DNA of 27,841 nucleotides from Saccoglossus kowalevskii (lineage: Eukaryota; Hemichordata; Enteropneusta; Harrimaniidae): assembly GCF_000003605.2 (NCBI RefSeq), contig NW_003106596.1, forward strand, positions 185,370 to 213,210, in the 5' to 3' direction. A program made the translations under genes and the position numbers. Below, piece after piece: positions 18,571 through 27,350 of this stretch; the first letter of the stretch is position 1, and every line of letters starts with the position of its first letter. The notes below the pieces were generated by a model that made no database searches, was not told where the DNA came from, and worked only from the letters and a program-made list of their open reading frames with translations.

Positions 18571-18856
18571 ATACCTGGCTGAAATCCCGGTTGTCGGAGT
18601 AAATTGTTTGAACTCTGGTCCCCGCTGCCCAGATATTGATATGTTTAGCCTAACCATTCCACAGCTTTTCGATTCACCGTGGTCGTCTATGTATTCATGA
18701 ATGCAAAGCCTTATTATATAGGAATCACATGATGTTATTGTGGAGAGACCGTTGCTACGTTGGCAATTGTCCAAATGGTGGTGCCACTCAATTCGTGAAT
18801 TACACTATTGTTCTTAATGGTGATGTCATTGACAGTTCTTTCGGGTGGTAGATAAT

Positions 18857-18880
18857 TTATATATATATATATATATATAT
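18857..18880. repeat. (AT)n microsatellite
   Basis: Uninterrupted alternating A-T run. Confidence 0.9.
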
Positions 18881-19006
18881 TTCGTTGGCAAAATGCGATT
18901 TATTTAACTGTGTATATATTTAGGGGACTATAATTGAATAATTTATCAGATAATAAACTGGTTTAAACTGGTTTATTATTAGCATAATTCAACGGTTCGT
19001 ACCAGT

Positions 19007-19175
19007 CACGTGATATTAGTATGTACGTTGTTATTACCGTATTTCCCCGGGCGGAGTATGGTAGGCTTATCAGAGAATTTGCGTACTGATCTCATGTTTT
19101 CTATAAATAGATGTAGGGAAAAAACGCGTTCGACGATGATTGTAATTTATCGATTCTTCAGTGAAGCAAACATGG
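19007..19175 (+). promoter_or_regulatory. Orphan TATA promoter, right copy
   Basis: CACGTG at 19007-19012, CCCCGGGCGG at about 19045-19054, TATAAATA at 19102-19109, and AACATG|GTGCGTATG as a possible donor. CACGTG, the GC box, TATA and the candidate exon are all kept relative to the left copy, while the flanks have drifted. No downstream coding exon is recognised. Confidence 0.4.
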
Positions 19176-19693
19176 TGCGTATGCACAACGCATGACTTTA
19201 ACTATGCCACTATTACTGTTAAAACCTAATTTGTGTCTATGTTCATCTGAATATCTAGACGGAGTAGCAATAATTGTATCTATAAGTATCACATATGGAT
19301 GCATTCTCCTTCGCAGAAACTATGAATCTTTCATCACTGAGCTAGGTAGTCGCCAAGGAATGTCCCGTACTTTGTGAAAATTCACTAGTAACGTCAAAAA
19401 CTTAAATTTAATGGAGAGTAGTTGCGTTTGGACACTATAAGCCGTAGTATTGTGCGGCACTTGGTTGGACACGGGCGACTGTATTTAGCTTTAACACTTG
19501 TGCATTATTCTATTTTGGGTTTTGTGTATTCATTCATTGTGTATATTTCTCTTGTGTAGAAATCATTCTAGTCCAATGAATGTAGCTAGAAGATTTTATT
19601 GGTGAAAAAATGGATTTAATCATTTTTTGCCATTATGACTTCTCCATTCAAATTTGAAAGACAATACTCTGAATTGTAAGTATGGCTATGTAT

Positions 19694-19846
19694 TAGCATG
19701 TTTAGTCTAGTTGATCCGTTACCAGAAGACTTTGTCTGGGCTATAGAAAGTTACTTTATTATTTTATTTCGTATCGTTTTATGTCTTTTGAAAACGGATC
19801 AATTAGTTGCCCTACCACCACGTCAAGGTACATGCTATTGGTAGGG
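19694..19846 (-). ncRNA. HDV-like self-cleaving ribozyme, copy at 19.7 kb
   Basis: Minus strand: P1 CCCUACC (19846-19840) with GGUAGGG; J1/2 AA; P2 UAGCAUGU with ACAUGCUA (19701-19694); P3 ACC/GGU; L3 UUGACGU; CAA; P4 CUAAUUGAUCCGUU paired with AACGGAUCAACUAG (one C-A); J4/2 ACUAA. The outer P4 pairs (GAUCCGUU/AACGGAUC) differ from those of other copies on both sides. It lies about 390 nt past the stop codon of DED gene 7, same strand. A linker stem GCTGAGCA/TGCTCAGC is present on its 5' side (about 19852-19930), but no second ribozyme. Confidence 0.78.
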
Positions 19847-20231
19847 TTACCCGGCTGAGCAGACCGACCTACTTGAATTGTACTTCTATAGGTTGATGGC
19901 GACCGCAAAATTTGGTGCTTCTATGCTCAGCTAGGTGGGAGAAAATACATTCTTTCAGTGTTGTAGTCAGTTTGAAATCCAGGTCCTGAGTATTCCGGCT
20001 TGGCCAGACGACCATTTTTCTTACCGTTCTCCCTTATAGAACAAGTATGAGTTTTTATTTGTTTCGCTGTTATGCTTTTATGAATGTTTTTCATTTAGGA
20101 ATGTTTCTCGTTTTGTTTTTTTAATTTGTTTGAACAATTGCCGTTATTGTCTGATGCAGTTTAAGGTAGAACATATTCATTATTCCTCCTTCTCGGTCCT
20201 TTTTCCTTTCTCCGACTCCCTGTTTTATTAC

Positions 20232-20519
20232 TTAGCAAGGAATACGACTGGCTAAATCAGGACGACCAACTTCGTTCAGCAATGCCCGTAATGTCGAGAG
20301 ATTGTTTGCCGAAAGCAGAGACAGTTTCTCCATTTTTTGAAACAAGTGAGCACTGTCCTGGATGTTTTGATAATCGGCACGACTCAGTCCGCCGTATTCT
20401 TGCTTTGTGTCTCCGTCATCTGGGGGATTCAGTAGAAGGAATTTCATCCGTTTAAGGTCACGTGCGCTCATATCACGTGATAACGTAACGAGAAACATGT
20501 CGTAGTCTAGTTGGACCAT
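20232..20519 (-). CDS. DED-only protein 7 (95 aa)
   Basis: A single complete DED: D-Y-D at 5-7, D-L-K-R-M-K-F-L-L-L (21-30), acidic loop (32-38), H-L-F-Q-K-M-E-K-L (58-66), L-L-S-A-N-N (68-73) and RPDL at 86-89. It is closest to DED gene 3 at 8232-8522 and shares its lack of a tail. The ATG lies 13 nt after a strong acceptor (long poly-T then CGCAG, AG at 20534-20533). Minus-strand AATAAA signals lie at 20229-20224 and 20059-20054, both before the ribozyme at 19694-19846, so that ribozyme may fall outside the main mRNA. The molecular role, homotypic DED binding, is family inference. Confidence 0.83.
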   Translation of the reverse strand: MVQLDYDMFLVTLSRDMSARDLKRMKFLLLNPPDDGDTKQEYGGLSRADYQNIQDSAHLFQKMEKLSLLSANNLSTLRALLNEVGRPDLASRIPC

Positions 20520-20654
20520 GATTCAAAAAGGACTGCGAAAAAAAATGAGAGAATTAATTTAATTATGAACCACCATGGAATCTCTGATATACCGATTAGC
20601 GAGCGTCAATGTGTCTACCATCGTTGTGAAGGCATCATTATAGCACTGTATTGT

Positions 20655-21137
20655 GGGATATATTAGTAAGGCCAGACTTTTTTTATTCCTTGTTTCTCGA
20701 GTTTTTATAAGGCAAATGTTTTGAGGAGGGCGGAAAAAAATAACATTAATTTCTTTTTTCCATTAGATTCGTGTGATTCTCAAAGTATTGTAAGTGAAAT
20801 CATTGCTCGGAGAGAAGAAATAAAATAAAATGTTATTCTATGTATAATCTTGTTTATCATCTGCGCGAGACTTCGGTACTTTGATCATGATACTCCCACG
20901 AAAATGCAACTTGGATTTGTTATGCGGCAGGCGGAAAAAAAATGAAGATAAAAATATTTTTTTTAGTAATTTTTTGCACTTACAATTCGGCGGGCGCGAG
21001 AAATTACGCTGAAATAAAATTTTATTTATTTTTAATTTTCGGCTCCAGTTTATTCGGCGGGTTCGCGAAACAAGGGATAAGAAAAGTCTGGCCAAAGGCT
21101 TAAGCGTCCCCTGTTTCCCCCTCTAAATCCGCCACTG
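20655..21137. mobile_element. Non-autonomous foldback element inside the DED gene 7 intron
   Basis: 'ggccagactttttttattcc' (20670-20689) is inverted at 21093-21074 as 'ggccagacttttcttatccc', and both are followed by 'ttgtttc'. The right edge reads CAGTGGCGGATTTAGAG on the minus strand (21137-21121), which resembles hAT-type terminal repeats. Inside are two 'ggcggaaaaaaa' direct repeats (about 20730 and 20931) and 'ggcgggcgcgaga'. The matching left terminus is not clear. There is no transposase. Confidence 0.5.
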
Positions 21138-21364
21138 TAGTGAACCTCGTACTCGTTGTGTGCTACCCTCAATAAATCTAAATTATTAGCATTTGAGTGA
21201 TATTTTTCGGGATAGATTAAATTTTCCTAGGTACTGGCACGATATAAAAGAAGGCATAATTACCCAAAATACGTGAGGGACAACATATCGTACAATGCAA
21301 GCAGGGTCTCGAATAGGGTCGACGATGTGAAATATTATTGGCCGGCCAACAACAGCGAAAACTC

Positions 21365-21470
21365 ACCTATATTTTGCAGAAGTTCAATGCCGACTCTTCA
21401 CTAGATAACGACAGCGAGACGGGAAAAACGTACACTGAATTTTCCTGTCGTACCACGTCAACTTAAATAC
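21365..21470 (-). promoter_or_regulatory. Promoter and non-coding exon 1 of DED gene 7
   Basis: The minus strand has GTATTTAAG (21470-21462) as a TATA-like box and a donor AATATAG|GTGAGT with exon 1 ending at 21367. The intron would be 21366-20533 (834 nt), holding the foldback element. The start site is inferred near 21437. Confidence 0.5.
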
Positions 21471-21539
21471 CCTGACAATTCTCACGTCAGCAAACGGGTT
21501 TTTTCCAGACATGAGTCATCGTCATGCGATTCGTTTATG

Positions 21540-23012
21540 ACGACACACCTTCCTGTTGATTGGCTGACCTGTTTTTGAGTCCGCTCTCTAACACTAGGTG
21601 GCTCACGACTCTACTGCAACACGATTGTGCAATGTTATTTCAAGGTTAAACCACTATTATACATTGTATCGCGATATCAGTAAAGATCGGCTTCTTATCG
21701 TCGAATTTAAAAACTGATATATGACCTAAGGGTTGTTTTGTTCTGAACACACGTCGTATTTAATACTTACAGACCGTGACAGTACGTACATGAAATGAGA
21801 ATAAGCTTTATCGTTAACGTATGTCTTGCTACGTTTCTGCTGTGCACGGTATTCACATTCTAAATCTAAATAATTTCGCGATTTTAAGAATATTTATATA
21901 TTATTCAAACAGAAACGAGATGTTTCTATTGGCCGACGGATTTTTTTTAAATCACGCCATTGTGCTGCGTCCGTTGATTGGCTGGTTGGATTCAATGGAA
22001 TTCGAAATTTACAAACATTCATAACAATATCAGGGTAATGAATTGTTTTTTTTTTGTCGTGATAGGATACGGTTATATTCACGTATGAAATTACAAATAA
22101 TATAACTTAACAGCTAATATAAACACAATGACGTAATATGTATCAGTTAAATATCCTTATCCTTTGAGTATGCTTTTGTTTTTAAACAAAAACTTCATTT
22201 TGTGGAAATTGGTCAAAAAATAGCAATTCATACATATTAGGCCTAGCGTAAACATTTTTCTGGTTATCGCGCATCATTTTAAACTATACTCAGGTGTACA
22301 ATGTCTTTTTTCTAGGTTTTTGTGAGAATTTTCGAATAAATCATAGACAATTGAGAGGGTCTCCTCAAGGTTTCATGAATAAAAACAAATAATATAACGA
22401 AATAACAAAAATCCATTTTTTCACAAAAGTATAAATCAAATTGTTATGCCAGTTTTAAAATGAAGGGCGAGTGAGTACGATTTCAACTATAGCAGAGTCA
22501 CTCCTGGCCATCCTTTTAAATTGTTAAATTGAATCATTTGATTGGGCGCGCCAAAGAGATGATGATTGACCAGACCATATTTTACTCTGGGTTCACTTGA
22601 GTTTGTCCAGTTCACGCCATATCAGATTAAGGAGCATTGTAGGTAATATACAAATGATACAGACGTGCGTCAATCGACGTCGCGGAGATTGTGACTCGCT
22701 ACTACGCTACGTATTTTCAAATATTTTCGGGATTGATGGTGAATAATATGCACCCATTAAAAAAATACATCATTTGTATACTTTGTACTCGGGTGATATC
22801 GGAATGACAATACCACCAGTGTGTGCTATTTTTTTTATTTTTTGTTGTTGGTTATCTACGGAAAGTCGCCCATACAATGCACACTATATTAATTATATAT
22901 GTATTATATATGTTAAAAAATGTCTTGTTTAGTGTTATGTGTTGGAGGGGACTTTAATCAAAATCAAGCATTGAATCTGGGTATTTTCTTCAGTTGATTA
23001 TTTTTGTTATGG
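21540..23012. other. Intergenic, no gene seen
   Basis: Two inverted CCAAT-type motifs ('ttgattggctg', about 21557 and 21975) suggest promoter-like patches, but no exon or domain follows. The rest is AT-rich. 'actcaggtgtacaatgt' at about 22288 recurs at about 23567. Confidence 0.35.
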
Positions 23013-23131
23013 TAGCATGTTTAGTCTAATTGATCAGCTCCCGACATGATCCAAAGTTGTACTTTTCAATGTCTAAGTGTTGATCAATTAGTTGCCCTAC
23101 CACCACGTCAAGGTACATGCTGTTGGTAGGG
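23013..23131 (-). ncRNA. HDV-like self-cleaving ribozyme, isolated copy at 23.0 kb
   Basis: Minus strand: P1 CCCUACC (23131-23125) with GGUAGGG; J1/2 AA; P2 AGCAUGU with ACAUGCU; P3 ACC/GGU; L3 UUGACGU; CAA; P4 CUAAUUGAUCA with UGAUCAAUUAG; J4/2 ACUAA. All core elements are intact. The 5' flank ('ggtagggaatgttagtgttg' on the plus strand) matches copy E at 9677, so E and this copy form a subfamily without the GGGUAA flank. I see no DED gene on its 5' side inside the window. Confidence 0.8.
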
Positions 23132-23212
23132 AATGTTAGTGTTGTTGTGTGGTTAAACGTGTATGTGTGTTAGTATGTACACAATGAAATCCAGTCTAGA
23201 GGTAAGCTTGGA

Positions 23213-23271
23213 TCCGGCAATTTACTTCGTTTATAGAGCACTGTACAAACCAAAATAAGCAAGTTGCCGGA
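23213..23271. repeat. Small inverted repeat
   Basis: TCCGGCAA (23213-23220) and TTGCCGGA (23264-23271) are perfect complements around 43 nt. Function unknown. Confidence 0.5.
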
Positions 23272-23433
23272 CCCCTGCTGAAAGACACATTTTATAAGTG
23301 AAGATGCCGCACTTTTTGCTCCGTACATCAACCGGGTCGATTATATAATTGAAATGCCAAAGAAAAGTGAAAGACTGGAATTCATTTTTCAACTTCCAAA
23401 CATTAAGGCCTTACGTACAAATATATCTTTGAG

Positions 23434-23760
23434 CAGCCTCGTTCCGATAAGTATGGAAAGAATTTTTCAGCTAAAGTACTGGCGATATGGCTAGAATAAT
23501 TAAATCCTCCATTTATAGTTCAATCACAAATTAAATAAAACATACAATTCACAATACTAGCATACTCAGGTGTACAATGTTTGTTTTCAGCAACTTTAAT
23601 GTTGCGTCTTCTTCATATGTGCATCTTCACATCCAAATTAAGTTTGGAGTTGTTGGTCAGAATATAAAATAAACTACGAGTGTGGTAATACGAAACTTAG
23701 ACATTAATTACTGTGGCCGTATCGCCAGTTCTTACATGTCTGGGTCATAGAACGAGGCTA
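23434..23760. mobile_element. Probable MITE with about 55-bp inverted ends
   Basis: 'agcctcgttc' (23434-23443) is inverted at 23760-23751, and the inner 'agtactggcgatatggc' (about 23476-23492) is inverted near 23729-23713 as 'agaactggcgatacggc'. The arms are imperfect and the interior is AT-rich with no open frame. That structure suits a small non-autonomous DNA transposon. No clear target-site duplication is visible. Confidence 0.5.
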
Positions 23761-23769
23761 CTCCAAAGT

Positions 23770-24680
23770 ACAGCAACAAGGTCGGACTTTGTTCGACCTA
23801 CTAAATATTAATGTTAACGCAATCTAGTGTATCAATCATGGTATCATTTGAAAATCGGGCGGGGCCCGGGGTTGCGGGAAAAAGATAAAACAATGAATTT
23901 TTTGAACGAATAGTCAAAATAGGAATTTGAGAAAATAGGAATACAAAAAATTGTTATCAGAGATATGAGTATGTGAAAACAATCTATCGCCTTCAGAGCA
24001 ACCGCCATCATATTTCGATAACTCATTAAATATACACAATGCAAATATGTGATACGGTACTGCGTATCGCCTTCTACCGCCCACAGTTAAAGGTTTTGAG
24101 TTGACACGTATACTTACTACAACATATTTATCTATCGTCGTTTCAGACGATTGTTCTTGGAGTTAGTGATCATGTTTATATCACTGAACAATTAAGTCGC
24201 GGAGTTCTGAGTCACGATTCAGCCAGGTCTAAACTGTGCGTCTATCAGTTCTTGTATGCATTGAGGCGTACAGTTTACGTCGGGCAAAAGGAGCCACCTT
24301 TGTGTTGGTTGCATTTTAGGTAGCTGTTGACAAAAAATGATTAACATGAGTATGCGTACATAGCCCAATTAGTGACGTTGGTAATTAACAAACAATACAT
24401 TGCTCGATTCGACTCAAAATGATTCTTTACCACGAACCACATACTTTCGTACAAAAATATTGCATTTTTTCGAAGTGCGACACAGAGGGTATACTTACTG
24501 ACGATCTTATCATGATGGCTTGAGTTTAAATGACGACGATGGCTCGCACGAATTAACGTTATCAACGTACACATAGCTACGGCAGCTGTCTTTTCATTGG
24601 CTGGGGCCTGCACGATTTGCATATTTGTTCAATGCGAGAGCCGGGTAAATAGTAAAAAAACGAATACGTCGAAAGTGCAG
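23770..24680. other. Intergenic, no gene seen
   Basis: Short overlapping frames only. An octamer-like ATTTGCAT lies at about 24616. Nothing further is supported. Confidence 0.35.
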
Positions 24681-24689
24681 GTGTAGTTG

Positions 24690-25255
24690 TTAGTTTAATC
24701 AGATGGCGCTGTTTACAATTCAGTTTTACAGTTCAGCGCAGAGTTCCCAGTTAGCCCGACGTATGACTCATTGTTGTTGCCTGTTATGCTTCGTAACACA
24801 CCTCAGCCTGATTGTGAAAAAAACTGTGGTATTAATTCAGCAATATATATGTTAGTATATTAGTAGTTTTCATGTATTTCATTCAGGGTTTCACACTGTA
24901 ATACTTTTAATTCGCGCGCTTCGGTGACAGAGCGAGTCTTTGACGTATACTCGCTGGTTCCCGGCGTCTCTTGCGAAAGGCAAGTAAGACGCAGGCCATT
25001 GACAATGCAGGTCGGTGACCAATCTCCCAGACAGGGTTCTATTTCTATGAATATATCTCTGCCATCACACGATCTTATGCTTGTCGTTGATTGGCCGATG
25101 CGTTACAGTGGCACTACTTTCAAAGACAAAACATTGCTATGCAGGCCTTCGATTTTCGAGCCCGACGAAAGCGTACGCGTTGTTTGTAGATTCTGGCTGT
25201 TTTCAAAATTAGAAGCTATTTTTTTTTTACTTTCCGTAACACAAACGGTGTGATA
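24690..25255. other. GC-richer promoter-like patch
   Basis: This region is richer in GC and CpG than its surroundings. It carries an inverted CCAAT box ('ttgattggccg', about 25087) and a donor-like CAA|GTAAGA at about 24982. The 109-codon frame at 24924-25253 has no domain I recognise. It could be a 5' exon or promoter of a gene outside the window. Confidence 0.3.
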
Positions 25256-25936
25256 GTAGGATGATTTAGCCGCCAATACCCCTAAATGCTTTCTTTTCTT
25301 TATATTTCTTTGCCTGGCAATGTACAGTTTGATAAACCGAGTAACACCTTAGTAACGGTTATTCCGCGATGAAATTATTGACAGTGCGTTTACGAACAAA
25401 TCAAAGGTTACAGCATGAATGCATACAAGGCAAACATCAAAATTGCCAGACCGAACTCACAAATCTGCGAGCAGACCGACGCCACCATTTCAAGAATTAA
25501 ATCTCAGCTTTCTGGACAAAGACAGCTGGACAAGAAAACTGGACAATGAGATTTCTGTTCAAGGATGAATGTTATTAACTAGTAACAAATGACTGTGATT
25601 TCCTTATAGCATTGAACCTTAATTTGGCGGCTGTCTTAGATTTAATAATTGGCAAGGAGTTTTTTATTTACAGTTATTCTCAATAAAATGTAACATTCAA
25701 TATTGTGTGCGTATTGTCTCTAAATTAGTTTGTGAGCTTTTGTATTTAAATAAACCTTTGTTTTTAGATGAATCACTAAAAGTGATATTTCAGAATAACA
25801 ATTTTATTTACTAACATTGAAATAAATACACATCACATGTAAACATCAAGTCTCGACGATCTCTTGTGCTTTCCTTGTGTTATTGGACGTTTTGTATTTA
25901 AATGAATGATTGTTGAATGTTTTAAAGAGGGCTTCG

Positions 25937-26095
25937 TACTTGAAAGTGGAGGCTGAATGGTACTTTGCTTGGGGAACTAGCTGGTAATTAAAAGCTGTGG
26001 AGACTGGTACTTGAAAGTAGTGAAAACTGGCTTATGGGTGATTGAAAGCTGTGGGGACTGGCTAGTATTTGAAAATAGTGGAGACTGCAGGCTAG
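25937..26095. repeat. Minisatellite, diverged units of about 24-45 bp
   Basis: At least five units of the type 'gtacttgaaag-tgtggagactgg' occur in a row with variable spacers, for example near 25939, 25984, 26009, 26040 and 26067. Confidence 0.7.
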
Positions 26096-26599
26096 ATATG
26101 CTGGACGGATGGCACTGTGGGAGACTCTGGTCACCCAATTGACGATGACAATTCATTTGTATTCATTGTCTTGTTCCGGTGATTCTGCAGTTGAATCGGA
26201 TGTTATTGGATATATGCAAATAAGAGTTGAACTAAAAAAGATAATTAATTACATCATTGACAATAGAATTTGCGAGAGTAATTATTCATTCACATTCATT
26301 ATATTGCGCATAGAAAGTCATTCCTGTATAAGTAATTACTCACAAACTAAAGTAAAGGGAAAACATACCTAGATCCGATTCACTCATTGCTAAACCATAA
26401 TCGAAGAGAGGGTGCAAAGCTTTGGGGATATACACTGCCTGGGTAGTTTCTACAATCCCGGCACTAGCAGTAACTAGATTATCTATTGAATTATGAATAA
26501 AATTATGAATAAAATTCAAGTATTAATAGCAGAGTGTCATAATGAGCTGACCGTAACATGTTCTAAAACAGATTAAATATATATATAAAGCAGATGAAA

Positions 26600-27350
26600 A
26601 GTTGATGTGTTTGCTAATTGAACTAAGTCATTGTCATATCGACCCCGCAGTTAAATTTAAAAAAAATAAGTAAAAGTGTGTGAAAAGTTCTTTATATTAG
26701 CAGATTATACCACTATCAATATGTAAAATGATGAACAATGCTTACAAAGTTGTGGAAAGCGATTGCAAAAATAACAGATTTACGTGAAAATGTGTCCTGA
26801 AAAATTTCGAAAAAGTGAAAAAAAAAATGTCGTAAATGGCCGTTTATTATCGTACTGACTCCTAAATCATGTATAGGTCATAGGTCAACTTACGAAAGAC
26901 ACAAATTCGGACAAAATTCAAATGACTCTCATAGCCGAGTGGTCAGGAGATCGACCCATCGCAAAACTCAAGATCAATTAGGCGTGGCTAGTACTTGCAT
27001 GAGAGACTACCTGGTGAAGTATTTTTTTTTCTTTCGTCACACACATGCAAAAGACATAATTTTTGTGTGTGTATTTGTGGATTATTGCCCTGTCACATTT
27101 TTAGAGCAGAAAGTCGTGCTGATTAGTTTGATTTTTAAGTGTATAGAATATTTATAAAATTTGCACGTATTTTCAATGAACAAATAATTTTTGCGGTCGG
27201 CTATAATGGATGTAAGTAATTAAAACAGCGTGCAAAGTTGTGCAAAGTGAGTGCAAAGTTGGTAGATTTGCGTTTATATTTGAACTAAGTTGTTGTCATA
27301 TCTATACATAAAGTTATAAAGTAGAAGAAAAATGAATGTTCAAGTGACAT
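26600..27350. repeat. Diverged tandem segment of about 0.5-0.7 kb
   Basis: 'tgaactaagtcattgtcata' (about 26619) matches 'tgaactaagttgttgtcata' (about 27281), and 'acaaagttgtggaaag' (about 26744) matches 'gcaaagttgtgcaaag' (about 27232). The order suggests an old tandem duplication interrupted by the Pol III-like element. No gene is seen. Confidence 0.4.
26930..27019 (+). ncRNA. Chimeric tRNA/5S-rRNA-like Pol III element
   Basis: TAGCCGAGTGG (26932-26942) matches the tRNA A-box consensus of the Leu/Ser type. From about 26970 to 27014 the sequence matches the 3' half of metazoan 5S rRNA, most clearly TAGTACTTG-ATG-GAGAC--CCTGG, which covers the 5S C-box. It is followed by a T run (27021-27030) of Pol III terminator type. 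No complete tRNA or 5S can be formed. A SINE head or a chimeric pseudogene is likely. Confidence 0.55.

Larger units (their letters stand above)
18735..19790. repeat. Tandem duplication of about 1.2 kb, right copy
   Basis: Partner of 17395-18500. It ends in the better-preserved ribozyme at 19694-19846. Its start replaces the second half of the ribozyme pair whose first half is at 18439-18570. Confidence 0.75.

Noticed and set aside
24924-25253. 109-codon frame as a conserved protein
   Set aside because: Its length is within chance for this GC-richer patch, and I recognise no motif. It is kept only as a promoter-like region.
26932-27014. Functional tRNA or 5S rRNA gene
   Set aside because: There is no B-box, acceptor stem or anticodon arm for a tRNA, and the 5' half of 5S rRNA is absent.
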